Shown here: piece by piece, positions 43,415 through 54,753 of the stretch
How the letters are laid out: each line of letters begins with the position of its first letter
Position numbering within the stretch: position 1 is the stretch's first letter
Assembly (NCBI GenBank): GCA_964036045.1
Contig: OZ038380.1
Location: 62,232,591 to 62,296,590, forward strand
Reading direction: 5' to 3'
Length of the DNA: 64,000 nucleotides
Source: Eutreptiella sp. 'Long Island Sound 2002'
Taxonomy: Eukaryota; Euglenozoa; Euglenophyceae; Eutreptiales; Eutreptiaceae
Translations under genes and position numbers: made by a program
The notes under the pieces: generated by a model
What the model was told of the DNA's origin: nothing
Seen by the model: only the letters and a program-made list of their open reading frames with translations
Databases searched by the model: none

Positions 43415-44895
43415 GCTCTGCCCTGATGCAGTTTGAGCGCTTGTGTGGTCGACGGATCGTCCCTCACTTGCTTGCTCTCTTACATCTTCCGGTGACCTGC
43501 CATCAGAGTGGCCATATACCCCCCCCTGCTGAATCCAGAGGAGGATGGCCCCTCTCTTCTTCTATTCGTCACTCCCCCCCCTGCTGAATCCTTGGGAAAC
43601 CAGGTAGGGCGACTGACCTTTATATTTTCTGAGCTCTTAGGGCCTTGAAGCCCATACGACGTTGCGCAACGGATGCGGCTGTCATCGGCATTGCGATTTT
43701 TTTGGTGTGTGGTCTGGTTCCATGGCACTTGCAGAATCCAGACCAGTCGACGTGTGTCTCGAGACTATATATGGCCTGAACTCAGGCGTTTTGCTGTCCA
43801 CCCTCCTGCATTGCCTTATCCTAACCGGGGCGTGGTTTGGCGCTCTATCCAGAGTGTGTTTACACGCCTATTACCCCATCTATTGCTTGTCTTTCTGCCC
43901 CCAGGATATGTGCATCTGTATGTCAGCACATCACCGAAAGGTGGAGTCTTTTCCCCCTGATGGGATGAGCATCGAATACGAGGGCGCCTTGAGTCGCCGT
44001 GTACATGCTCTTACATAAGGTCCAGCCTGGACCAGTACCAAGGTACAGATTCTTCTGTTTGAGTGCCTGTGATACCGTCTGCCCTATTCGCTGTGATGTG
44101 GAGATCCTGATGGCGCCAGGCGGGAAGCCCAGTTGCCTGACTACACTCCCAGCGGTCCGCCACTGTCAGTCCCAGTGTGAGCCTGCCGACTCGCAGACGC
44201 ACTTGCAGTCGGATGGGGAAGGTTTGCCTGGGAAACTGGTGGTTTGAGGAGTCGACGCCTCCGCCCACACTGCATGGGGACTCCCTCATGTATGGCCTTC
44301 GTGGTAATAGGGCGAGGGAAAAGACGGCCTTGATGCCCGATCCCTTAAGGAGGAGCTCGTTCGGCTGTACCACTCTGGACTCGCGTCGTGGATATGGACA
44401 TGGTGCGCCCGAGGAAGGACCCGTTGGGACTCTCCCCCAGCCGGCGGGCCTTGGGAAGCTTGGGGTAGCCTGATTCGGATTTACCCGAATAGGTGAGGAG
44501 GAAAGAAGAGATAGCACTACATGAGCCAGCGGATCTTTGTGGTCGCTTTCGACCTGTGGGACCACCTCGGTCGTCGTGTGACGCCTATGTTGGCCGTGTA
44601 TGCCACTGCCACTGTGGTAGTGACCGTAGCAGCCGGCACCCGGTGCGCCTGGTATGGGTTAACGGGTCCTTTGGATGCCGAACAATCGCCGCCAGGACCC
44701 GGGACTTGATACTTGATACTATACCTGCAGTTACTAACAGCTACAGCACCGTACCTGTCTTACTGTGGGATTGGGGCAGCCTAACCTGCGAATCAGCCTG
44801 AAGTGGGGATGTGACATCCCCCCCCCTTCAGGGGATGGTCCTGGGTACCCGCTGCCATGCGTGGGTGTTATCGAGCCCCCCCCAGGGTTTGCTCT
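43415..44895 (+). other. 3' untranslated region of the complete gypsy element
   Basis: Aligns with 12814-14279. ORFs are short and not conserved between copies. A CCCCCCCTGCTGAATCC segment is duplicated at about 43519 and 43576. Confidence 0.65.
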
Positions 44896-44906
44896 AAGGA
44901 GGGGGG
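44896..44906 (+). other. Polypurine tract
   Basis: AAGGAGGGGGG directly before the 3' LTR, identical to 14280-14290. Confidence 0.85.
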
Positions 44907-47900
44907 TGAAGCGGTACCCAGAACCCCATGGCTAGGGTAGGGCATACAACCGGTCTCCGGTCCACTAACCCCGTGTACAGAAGGGAAGACCGGTCTCCGG
45001 TCCACTAACCCCATGTACAGAAGGGAAGACGCCCGTTGACGCCCGGTGCGAGCCCGGCGGGAGCGTGTTCCGTGCCGTAAAGCCCCGCATCGGCAACCGA
45101 TGCGTCGCCAGCGGAGATTTATATATCAGAATATCAGGAATCAACAGGGTTTTATTTTCACATTGTTTCCGTCAATTTGTACGCTTCCGTTATGATATTC
45201 ACTGTTTTGACAGCTGGCGGTTAGTTCCCGACTTTAGCGTAACCGCCAGTTTAACTGTTATATACAGATATTTTAGCGCAATCCGTGACGAAGTCTCTAA
45301 AGTCTTCAGGAATTGCATTGATGCATCTGCAATTTTCACATTGTACACTCGCAACCTTAATCCGAATTTTTCAGGATGTCGAAATCGGATTTTGAACTTC
45401 GACATCCCCGCACTTGATTTGACCTCTTTCGAGTGGACCTACGTGCTTCCCTATGCACGAATCAACTTTCCTTTCGTCTTGCCCTCCATTTGTCTTAGAG
45501 ATATGTGCAAAACAAAGTTGATTCCTGAGGCCACTTGTGAGGGTCATATCTCGTGCCGCTTGCGAGGAATGACAATAAGGAAACGTGGGATGTATTCACA
45601 AAATTCCTGACGTATTTTAGGAAGCTTTAGACGCCTTGCGTCTCCACACGTGCGCGCTAGCGTAATGGATCATGGTCAAGAGGGTAGAGTTTGCGTTATA
45701 ACTCTTTGGCCATGATATTGCGTGCGTTAAGATAACTTTCGAGTGTAGCGCGCGAGTGTTTGTGTTGCATAGGAACTTTCCTTGAGTTCCTATGAGCGAT
45801 TGACACAAAGTTACGCCCTTGGAGGGGCATGACATTTCGTGGGGGGAGCTACCTTTTTGGGCAATATGTGGTATGTGTCATGTGTTGTATTGCGTGCCCA
45901 TTTGGCGGGTTTGGCTAAGAGCGATACACCCACCAATGGACCTCAAATTGCACGAGGCCCTTCCTTATACTCCCCACAATCAATTGCAAGACTAACCTTT
46001 GTGGATGGAAGCTTGTGTGGCGATCCCAAAGCGATGCGTTGGGAGCAAGGTGTGTGTTTTGCAATTTTCCATATTTTCATGTGCCCAATTGGGAAGTAGC
46101 GCTCGTGACCTTTCAAAGCGGCCCAAGTGGAGCACATATGTGGATTCGCAGGTCATTGCTGTCAAGTCATTGTGTTTAGAAGGATTGGTCGATTACTCAA
46201 TCCAAGCCGAAGATATTATAATATATTTGTGCGCCTTTCAAGGCACTTTTGGGTGTTTTTTTCGCCAATATTGCTGTTTTTTGCCCGTCATGATGTCAAG
46301 TGGCGGCCGTGTATCTCAACGTTGCGCTCAATTGACATCATGACCCAAGTATGTTTTCAGGGTACATACTTCGGTGCCCAACATATCTTTGACCCGGCGA
46401 ATAACTCCTCTTGGGCTTGGCGTACCGTGGCAGCCATGTTGGCGATTTGGGACCATCCCAAATCATGGGCTCACTTGGAGACCCTGCCAGTCCCCAAACC
46501 GGAATAGTTGGGCGACGCCCAAAAGATATGTTAGACACATATGACTTGATACCAATCCTATGGCATACCCCGGTCCAAGTCGGGCATGTGCCTCATTTGC
46601 CCCAACCATGAGTGTGCGCATTTTCATCCATTTTGAGCAGTTTTCCATATTTTCTGCCCGCCGTGCACCATGTTCAGCTACCTCGTGCACGCCGGACGCA
46701 TGGACCAATGGACCATATATGACATGGGTGATATGTATGGTGGTCCCCATGGTTCACACACCACGTGGGCGAAGCAGAGCATCCTTCGTTTAGGTGCTAG
46801 CCCAAAGTGAGTGTGGACAATTTTGCCATTTTGGCATTTGTGGACCCAATTGGGATTGTCACCACGCCAAACGGCATGAAGATCTTTGAAAGCCAAGGGC
46901 ATGGGAGTCATCGTTCGACTGCAGGTGGATCGCGTATGGAATGGCAGATCTGATCTCCAAGCCGGCGTGGAGATATATTATTGGGAGCACCCCCAAATTT
47001 TGGCTCATTTTGAGTAGCCAAAAAGACCCCCTTTAGGGACCCCAATTTCACCCCTCCGTGTGGTCAATTCGCGGCCCCATATCTCTATGCCCAGATATAG
47101 CCCGGACATAATTCAAGGTTGTACACTCAGATGAAGGTTTTAGGTCCTGCCTCCCATCCTGTGAGCCATTGGCCTTGCCCTGGCCGGGCGAGCCACGCGT
47201 GGTAAGGACGCCAATTTTGGTGATTTTGGCATCATTACCCCACTTGACGAACCCGTGGTGCCCTGATGCCAGGACCTCAGAGGGAGCCAGGTTGGGTGGG
47301 GGCTCCAAGGAGTTCGTACTCGAAGGGCATAGGGTCAGTTGCTTCGTCCCTACCTCTGGCAGGTCCAGAAGAGGGGTCAAGTTTGGAGATTTTTGAGCTA
47401 ATTTCAGTTTGGGCTGAAACAGCCCACTTTCAGCTACCAACTCCTAGGGGATAATAGCGGGGCCATATCTCTGGCTCAGATGGGAGTTGGGACCTGCCGT
47501 TGGGGGAGCATGGGGAGCTACTGTCGATTCGCCTTGGGGCCTGTTGGTTGCCAGGAACTCGCCTGTGGCTGGGCGGGACACCCCCCCCATTGGCAGGGTT
47601 TCAGGGTCCGGACTGAGCAGGGCATGGGTTGTGTTTGAGCCCCCGCCCCCACCAGCCACTGGGAGGGTCGGACCTGGGATCGGGATACGAGTTGGGACTG
47701 AGTGTCTATTGTCCTGTGATGCCCTTACCCCAGTCCAGTCTTAACCCCATGTGTACATATCCTGATGTGTTGTTGTACATACTTTTGTTCCCTTGTTTCA
47801 GAGTGGCAAGGATCCTGAAACGCTTTGTCACATGACATGAGGCCAATGATGCCCCTGTGAGCGTAGTGCTTTGCCTGCCTGCTCCCTTGCGCGTGTCCAC

Positions 47901-47940
47901 CGCAGCGTCCCGTGGCCAGGCCCCCCACGGGACCGCGTCA
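44907..47940 (+). repeat. 3' LTR of the complete gypsy element
   Basis: Starts TGAAGCGGTACCC and ends GCGTCA; aligned throughout with 25698-28738. The 13-bp, 10-bp (CTGGCGGTTA) and 9-bp (GATTTGGGA) hairpins are kept; the TTGGCGGGT arm pair is lost here and in the 5' LTR. Confidence 0.85.
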
Positions 47941-47944
47941 CTGG
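47941..47944 (+). repeat. Target-site duplication of the gypsy element, right copy
   Basis: CTGG, same as 25694-25697. Confidence 0.75.
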
Positions 47945-48231
47945 TGTTACCTGTGGATGTGGTGTTGCCCAGGCTGCACAACAACCCCGATGCCGGGTAT
48001 TCGCATGCTTGCGGTGTACTGCCGACTGCCCTATCAACTGCCAGAACTCTAGACGCTTCTTGAATCGTCTTTTGGAAGCTGGTTATTGGCGCTACAAGTA
48101 TACGGGTTGTGCCAGTGGTATGGCCTCGGCCACCGTCATCCACGATGGTGAGGAGCTGGTAGGTCTGTATTTTGGAATTTGGAAGCTAAACGCCGTGGGC
48201 CTGGAAGAGAGTCGCCCGGACACACTGTGAG
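47941..48231 (+). pseudogene. Right part of the carboxykinase-like pseudogene
   Basis: Starting in the target duplication, the frame reads LVLPVDVVLPRLHNNPDAG, which directly continues LHRRMPMTDKL at the other side of the 22-kb element and matches the family's PV..VLP...NNP block as I remember it. The frame then stops at about 48063; a second frame continues with FLNRLLEAGYWRYKYTG and ELVGLYFGIWKLNAVGLEE, which I cannot assign to the enzyme. Clearly degenerate. Confidence 0.5.
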
Positions 48232-49156
48232 TGAAGCCGGAGGACTCTGGAAAGCTTGCTTTCGCTCTGAACAATTTCCTGGGACTTCAGTGCAAGATTC
48301 AAAGGACGGGCAGCATCCTTGCGCTGCATAGCCTACGATCGCTGCCCCGAAATGAATTCTAGGAAGGTGTGCGGGCTCTACAGAACAGGGTCAACGAACT
48401 GTCCCGTTTTCATGAATTATCTAAGTTGGCAGATCTGGAGCCAGGTGACGTTGACGTGATGTACACCTGATATGTTGTCAGCAAGGAGAATGACACCCGT
48501 GTAAGCGTCCTGCCCAGTGAGGGCCAGGGGCGTGGTGGGCCACTCGGTGACAAGGAGTTGGACCTTTTTGACCCTGCCAACCAGATCCTGACTTCTGCCG
48601 ACTATGCAGTGCAGAAAATGCTGGACCCAGGCCAGGAAAAAGGGGAAGCTAGCCCGTTTCTGTTTCCAGACGGACGCTCAGCGCGCACTGTGCACTGGCT
48701 TTGGAGGATTCCAACCACATTGATCACCCATTTGTAAATTGGGCTCGTGGTTCTTGTTCTGATGGTCGTTACTGTTGACTCAGGACGGATGCCCGCCCTG
48801 CAGGTGACAGACCATACTGTTTGGACGACAGTGGGACCTCGAAGGGGCGTTCAGGATTGGCTGATTTTGTGCGGATGCGGAGGCCTGACGTTGAGATCAG
48901 AAGTGCCAAGGCAGTTTTGGAGCGTGTGAATGAAAAATTCCCTGCTTGTGACAGTCAAAGGCGCGCGTTAAGGCTTTACAATTTCCCCCATCGTTCCGCT
49001 GGACTGACAGCTAACAAGTTGACGGAGCGAAGCGTGCAATGGACTCCGCAAGAGGGGTTCATAGTGCTTGAAGCTGCGGCAGGCGACCGATGGGAAGTTG
49101 GTTGTTACCGGGACGGAGGAAGTTGTGGTACTATCCCTGAAGATATCAGCCTGTGA
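48232..49156 (+). pseudogene. Degenerate unknown coding sequence
   Basis: Protein-like stretches continue with stops between them: KPEDSGKLAFALNNFLGLQ, GVRALQNRVNELSRFHELSK, FDPANQILTSADYAVQKML, FVNWARGSCSDGRYC, and a last part from 48821 (SGLADFVRMRRPDVEIRSAK, NEKFPACDSQRRALRLYNF, EGFIVLEAAAGDRWEVG). Composition is balanced and unlike random sequence, but I recognise no domain. It may belong to the same ancient gene as the preceding piece or to another. Confidence 0.35.
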
Positions 49157-49596
49157 TGACTGATGCCAAGCTCGCCCAGCTGCTGCATGAGCCACCTCCT
49201 CTTGGGCGGGGTATAAACACCAAGATCCCTACACCAACACAACCGCTTTCACTTGGGCGGGGTATAAAAGCAAAGATCCCTACGTCAGCACCACCGCCTC
49301 GAATTGGGCGGGAAAAAAATGCAAAGACGCCGACATCAGCAGAAGCACCGACGCAAGCTGCCAGAGGAGGATTTCAGCAACCGCTCCGACAAACTGTGTC
49401 CCCTGAGCAATCGAGGGGGACATGCCTCTTCAGGCATGGGGTCGAAGGCCAGGAGCCATCGTCGACGGCCGCCAAAGTGAACCTGCCCCTGAGACCGTCC
49501 ACAGCCCCGTCGGCGTCCCACTGTGAGGCATGTGGCGGCGGCTGGAGTAGACGCAGGGATCGAGCTGTGATGTGCTGTCTTCTTGTGAATGTGTGA
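49153..49596 (+). CDS. Hypothetical protein with 17-residue repeats
   Basis: A 147-codon ORF beginning four bases before the end of the previous frame (ATGA overlap). Residues ~16-66 are three copies of LGRGI(N/K)(T/A)KIPT plus a spacer; the rest is Ser/Thr/Arg-rich with a Cys pair late (HCEACGGG). Unknown function, possibly fortuitous. Confidence 0.25.
   Translation: MMTDAKLAQLLHEPPPLGRGINTKIPTPTQPLSLGRGIKAKIPTSAPPPRIGREKNAKTPTSAEAPTQAARGGFQQPLRQTVSPEQSRGTCLFRHGVEGQEPSSTAAKVNLPLRPSTAPSASHCEACGGGWSRRRDRAVMCCLLVNV
49196..49350 (+). repeat. 51-bp tandem repeat, three copies
   Basis: TTGGGCGGG(G)TATAAA motifs begin at 49202, 49253 and 49304, an exact 51-base period. The third has lost the TATA-like part. 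Confidence 0.8.
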
Positions 49597-49599
49597 GGT

Positions 49600-50132
49600 T
49601 TGGCATATAGCGGTGGGACAAACATTCCTGGCGGTTTATGGTCGTGTGTGTATGTATGCAAACTATGGTTGTATGGTCTGAGGCCTGCAAAAGCACAGGT
49701 TAAGCCACAGGTGTTTAGCTGTCTGTTGGCACTGTAATTGACTGGCATTTCGGTTGACTCCTGTTCAATGACTCTCTCGCTCACCTAACGGGGTTTGCTG
49801 CTCTTCGGGGCAGTCACCCGTGGTTTGGGTCTGTTACCCTCTTTTCTTTCCAGTTCTCCTCTTCAAAGGTGTTTGGACGTTGGGGACTGTTATGAGTCAT
49901 TTATTCTTTTGCTGATATCTCTCTGCCCTTACTCTTGGGGGCCAGAATCGACAAGGAGTCTAAACATGCCGGATGTGCCATATATGGTCAGGGCCTTGAG
50001 TTGGCTTCCACACCTGCACTATCTGTTGGTGTAGCGCTCAGCCCCCCCCCCCTTATTTTTCAACTGTAACTGCAACCTGAAGTAGGAATACCATCGGTGC
50101 GAGTGGAGAGAAGTGGGGTAACACACTGGCTT
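49600..50132. other. No gene seen
   Basis: Mixed-composition DNA with no supported ORF, apart from a C-run at 50044-50053. Confidence 0.5.
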
Positions 50133-50256
50133 TTGTGGATAGCGCCCCTGTTAGCGCCTGAGTAGGGACAGGGGTGCAGATCAGGACACTCTGGAAGTTT
50201 TTTGGACAGCGCCCCAGTTAGCGCTTGCGGAGAGACAGGGGGTCAGATCAGGATTG
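50133..50256 (+). repeat. 67-bp tandem duplication
   Basis: AGCGCCCC(T/A)GTTAGCGC blocks begin at 50141 and 50208, each followed by a GAGACAGGGG/GGGACAGGGG and CAGATCAGGA. Confidence 0.7.
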
Positions 50257-50894
50257 CATGTCGTCAATGTTAGCTGCCTTCAACTCCGCAACTGAAATCT
50301 GTTTTCGGGTTCCGTGCCAGTACCAGAGAATGTTCTGGTCATCTGTGCCGGTACAGTAGAACGGTCTCAGCATTTGGGCTCCTGCCCCAATCTGTAAGTG
50401 GACGGTATTCCCAAAATACTGCGCAATCTCAAAAGTGGCTATCGGTCCCTTAACCTTATAGGCTGAACTGATCTGTATGTTCAAGCCGATCTGCCACTTG
50501 TAGGCCAGGGTGAACTTCACCTCAGACCCAAGCCTTCCCATGCGACGACGTCTCCATGCACAGACACCGTGGGGAGCGATGCAGCGAATTCGCAACTGGC
50601 ATTCCAGCAATCAAGGCGTCCGGCACAGAGAACGAAGTCGCGCGGTCGTGGAGGGTTCCCCGGAATTGAGACAGCCTCCAAAAAGCAGGCACCGGCTACG
50701 AAATGCATCCATGCTGGGTCAGGTCTATCAGTGAGAGCAGAGCCTCTACGGGCAAGAGGACCCGAGGGACCCGCCGTAAAGTGGCAAGAGGCCCCCAGTA
50801 TCCCGCCCTGTGAAGCATTCCGCCAACACCCAGGGACACCACCCACTGGACAGTCTGCAAGTTGGCGATCCACAGCGGTGCGCCCCTTGGGCAA
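50248..50894 (-). pseudogene. Hypothetical minus-strand coding remnant
   Basis: Two overlapping minus-strand frames each look protein-like: upstream WMHFVAGACFLEAVSIPG and DFVLCAGRLDCWNASCEF, downstream VKFTLAYKWQIGLNIQISSA, VKGPIATFEIAQYFGNTVHL and RPFYCTGTDDQNILWYWHG to a stop at 50248. A frameshift near 50520 would join them. Beta-strand-like alternation is notable, but I recognise no family. Confidence 0.3.
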
Positions 50895-50929
50895 ATTCCC
50901 AGCAACAGCAATTTACCCCTACAGTTGAC

Positions 50930-53193
50930 TCCAAATCTCCGGAGATAATCTGGGAAACCCTTCTATTGCTCTACTGCTCCTGAATCAATCCGGGCACACT
51001 CGCTTGTCAAAATCCAGGTGAATCAGCTAAACCTATGTCAAGCACTCCCGTCGTCACACGCCCCGGTGTGTCCCAGGCTGATTGGTCACCTATCTATTGA
51101 GACAAGCTACGGGGAAAATGGTAACTGTTACTCCCACAAAGAAGTACTTCCCGGGTCTGTGGCCTATTCAGGGCAACCATACCGAGCCTAACGTGACGAC
51201 TCCCCACAGGTAATGCCCCTCGAGTATGATAACCTACCGAGGCCTCTTTGAGCAATGTTTGAGGGAGCCTGTGGTGGGGGGGAATATTCTGAGAGGAAAC
51301 CCTGAAAGTCACTTTACTGAACTGAGCCGCCTGACTGACGTGCAACCCCGATGAGGTATGATCTGGAATTTGGAGGTTTGCAGTTTTCGTAGGTGTACAC
51401 CCCGGAAGCTCGGTGGCACGGTAGTAAGTGATAGGGAGCTGTCCAACTTGCGGCTGTGACATGTCTGTGGCAGAGAACTGTGCAAGTTTTGTTGAATTGA
51501 TCTTGCATCAACCTTTGTGTCTCTTTGCAGAGAGCACCCCAGAAATTGATGCAAGACCTCCTTTTTTCCCTTACAAGGTGGATCACTGAAAGCCAGTCAA
51601 GTGATATAAAACTGCCACCCTCTACCTCAGAGATTGGAGGGTTGGGACTGTACACCCGCATGTCCTGTCGAGTTTTGGACAGGTTTTTGGGGCCCTTGTG
51701 TTTTTCCTTTAGGGAACGTTGACCATTGAGACCAGCGATATGGTTCTCAGGGACGCCTACGGGCGGGATTATTTCTTTCCTATGGAGTGTGAATAGGAGA
51801 AGCGTATGTCTACCTAGGGGTAAAAAGGCAACGTCAGTGCCTATCAACCCCACTCTGAGATCAGGTACTGAGGGATAACCTGAATCTGAGGACTGTCGAT
51901 ACAGCGTGTTCCTTCTTTGCTCTCTGTAGGCCCTGCATAACAGTACTGAGGAATGAAGGCTGTGTGATGAAACACCAGTCCAGAGGTAAGATTGCCTGGT
52001 ATGAAGGGCTTTCGAGGGTGGCTGATAGGCTAACTCTTTATATCCATGAAGACGAGACCTTCCCTGATATCTTGCCATAAGAGCAAGCCACAGCACCCCT
52101 GTGCTAGGGGTCAAAGCACAGGCAAGGGTCCTGATGAGGCCTCAGGTGACAGGGTGTACGCAGTAAATACCCCAGGGGTCCGCTGTTGCCCTACTGCTAC
52201 GTAGCACCGTACATGATTTTTCTGGTCTATTAAGGCACTGATGATACAGTGATGACAGGTCAGTGTGTATACTGTACCGGATGTACATGAATTCCCCTGA
52301 CGACAGGTGGAAAGCACGCTGGAGAGGCCATGAGCTGTATCTCCACAGCACCCCTCAAGTTACAAGTGTTTACTACCACTGAGGGTGTGGAGCAGCCTAT
52401 TGAGTATTCTCCGAATGCCAGCTGTGAAGCTCATGCCGTTATCCACAGAAAGTAAACAACTGAGACGGTGTCTGAGAAGTTGTAGCCTGTGTGAACTGTA
52501 ATGAAGTATCTTAGGATAGAAGTGGTAGTAGCCGGGAGCGTCGCAGAAACTGCCGAAAGGTGAGTAACCTCTGGACTCTGGTAAGCATATAAGACCCTAC
52601 CGAATACAGTAACATCACCTAGTCCACCCGGCTAAGAAACCCTTAGGACTGTATGACAGCCTACTGCAGGTAGCCTGGTGGGGGAGCTGTGAAGGCATGA
52701 CTGAGTAGCAGCCAAATATAGTGTTGGTTATTGGGAATGTTCTACGTAGTGGTGTATGTGTAAGCTAGGAGGCAAGTTAGCCACGCTCTGAGGTGTTTCC
52801 ATTTTTCTTCTTTCCTTTTTTTCAGGAGAATGAACTGGGACGAGTCGGGGTAGTAAAAGCACGGGAGAGAAAGCAGGCCGGGTGACACACTAAGAGAAAA
52901 ATACCCTTTTCCCCTACTCAAACAACGACGTGGCCAGTCTGCTCAGAGGGAGGGTTATGATTGATTCTTTTTGCGTTAGAGTAGTCATGTATCGAGCCAA
53001 GGTCACCAGGTAAGCCAGAACGCCCCCCAGCACCCCAACTAAGCATTCTGACGGAAGTCTGGGAGGCATGTTGAGAGTAACCCTGCAGTTAGCCGAGGGA
53101 GTGTCTCAACACCCGGTGGTGGAACCGAAAGTCTGTATGCGCTCCTATGCTTGCCCGGAGTATCAAGGTATGTAACTGCAGGCGCCCTATTGA
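50930..53193. other. Mostly featureless DNA with splice-like signals
   Basis: No supported gene. Pyrimidine-rich acceptors ending in CAG occur (TCTCTTTGCAG at about 51531 and a T-rich one at about 52826) with GTGAGT/GTAAG donors nearby (52561, 53008), so exons of an unrecognised gene are possible. Confidence 0.35.
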
Positions 53194-53676
53194 GTGACTC
53201 TCTCTCTCTCTTCCTTTCTCACCCAGTGTGAAATGTCAAGGACCGCCCACTGTGCGCCACAGCAGCAGGGGCTGATTACCATTTGTCTGAATTATCATTC
53301 GTGTTGGATGGAGCCTGAAGCTTGTCTTACTTGCTTAGTCAGTGAAATTTTTCAGGGTCAAAATTTCGACCCAGTCCGTGGATGCTATAGCAAAAATGTT
53401 GGCAGTAAACTCGCCACAGTATTTTGTTTTTCTATTGGAGTAGCTGAATTTTGTCTGCTCTACCTCCTTGGCTCTTACCCTATTCTCAGGCATGGAATGG
53501 GAACAGGCCGAACCTGCAGGCTAACGCTTTGTTCACTGGGTATTCCTGTCATGAGTAGCCCGGTCTGGAACATCCTACCCGTCCTTCGCTACAGGCTTGT
53601 AGTCATCCTGTCAGGGTACCCGTGCCTCCAGGCTGTACTGACAGTGATTGCTGCCTGTGAGAAAAGTGAGACTTGA
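53194..53676 (+). CDS. Hypothetical ORF
   Basis: A 160-codon ORF preceded by a CT-rich stretch and CACCCAG at about 53220 that resembles a splice acceptor, so the real exon may start inside it. The product is Leu/Cys-rich (FCFSIGVAEFCLLYLLGSYP) with two hydrophobic stretches. Not recognised. Confidence 0.25.
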   Translation: MTLSLSSFLTQCEMSRTAHCAPQQQGLITICLNYHSCWMEPEACLTCLVSEIFQGQNFDPVRGCYSKNVGSKLATVFCFSIGVAEFCLLYLLGSYPILRHGMGTGRTCRLTLCSLGIPVMSSPVWNILPVLRYRLVVILSGYPCLQAVLTVIAACEKSET

Positions 53677-54220
53677 GGAAATGGTGCGTACAGGAGACTA
53701 AGGAGGTACACCAGACTCTTTACATGTCTTGAGCATGTCATGAACAACACCTGGGTCTGTATTTTACGGCTATGTTCGGAATGTTTTCCGAGAAATTATG
53801 GCTGCCTTTGTTGACACACCCGGTGCTGAACTTACAAGCGCTTTGTATTGATATTAGAGAGGTATTGTGTTCTCATAATTCTAGGGGTTTACTCACGTCG
53901 TGATTTTACCTGAAGTAATATGACTGTTGAAGCATGTTCTTGCTGATGGCCTGCACAGGTGATATGCTGACTGCACTGCTGTGCAATGTCAGAAAAAGGG
54001 GGGGGGGTACCACTGCGGCCCCTGGGCCGCTGAAATTTCTTGGTTAGATGGCGCCCCCTGAGAAACCCAACTCTTGGTGTGTTGTCTGGGGGGGAGTAAG
54101 AAAAATTGCCTTTCATTGAGGGTCGCCATATTGTCAGTGTACTGTGTTTGCTGTGTGATCCTGCTTTGTGCCGTTAACAGAATTGCGTGTCTTCTGTCGC
54201 CGCAGCTGTAGCCGCGCTCC
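53677..54220. other. No gene seen
   Basis: Spacer before the second 530-bp repeat; contains a G-run at about 53998-54007. Confidence 0.5.
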
Positions 54221-54750
54221 GTCGCGATTTGAATTATTTTGTCATCATCTCTGATTTTATTCATGATTAAATAGCGTTTGGTGATGATTTGGAATTGAGA
54301 GGGTGCTTCTGAATGTTTTGGGTATGTTTTGCAAATTTTAATACAAGACTCGCAGTATGGACACATGCTCGCCTTGTGTGTTGTGTGTGTGGTTGTGGTC
54401 TGCGTGGGTAGCATGCTTGCCCATGACCTTTACCTTATCCGCATCCTGTTTTCCTTTGTTCGCAGCGCCATGGGTTAGTGGTGCACGGGGATAGGATTAG
54501 GGAATAGTTTTTAGGACGTACTATGTCAAGTTATGACTTAGTTGAGTGTACGTTAGAGGTAGATCCCAACGATGACTCTTTGTTACTGCATACTTGGCAT
54601 GGCAAGTGATTCACCTTAGTGAGTGTTGTTGCACGCTATGCTTTGCCTTGTTGGTTAGCTTGATTGTTGTATGGTTTTCTTTATTTTTAAACAAACATTT
54701 TTATCTAACATAGACTAATGCCAAAATGAGAGTAAAGGCGTTTTTCTTTC
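54221..54750 (+). repeat. 530-bp dispersed repeat, copy 2
   Basis: Same-strand match to 22250-22779. It ends just before a gag-like reading frame, suggesting that it is the leader or LTR end of the element at 54751-58799. Confidence 0.8.
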
Positions 54751-54753
54751 TTC

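Larger units (their letters stand above)
25698..47940 (+). mobile_element. Complete Ty3/gypsy chromovirus with long LTRs, carrying a nested element L
   Basis: Structure: 5' LTR 3,041 bp, leader, gag, protease, linker with methyltransferase-like segment, RT-RNase H-integrase, chromodomain, 3' UTR, polypurine tract and 3' LTR 3,034 bp, bounded by CTGG duplications. Subtracting the nested element and its duplication leaves about 17.3 kb, large for a gypsy element. LTRs differ at many positions, so the insertion is not recent. Several stops and frameshifts show it is dead. Confidence 0.85.

Noticed and set aside
51314-52114. A 266-codon minus-strand ORF
   Set aside because: Composition is unremarkable, there is no motif, and splice-like signals on the plus strand cross it; I cannot support it as a gene.
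53989-54414. A 141-codon minus-strand ORF overlapping the 530-bp repeat
   Set aside because: It is not open in the other copy of that repeat and has no recognisable motif.
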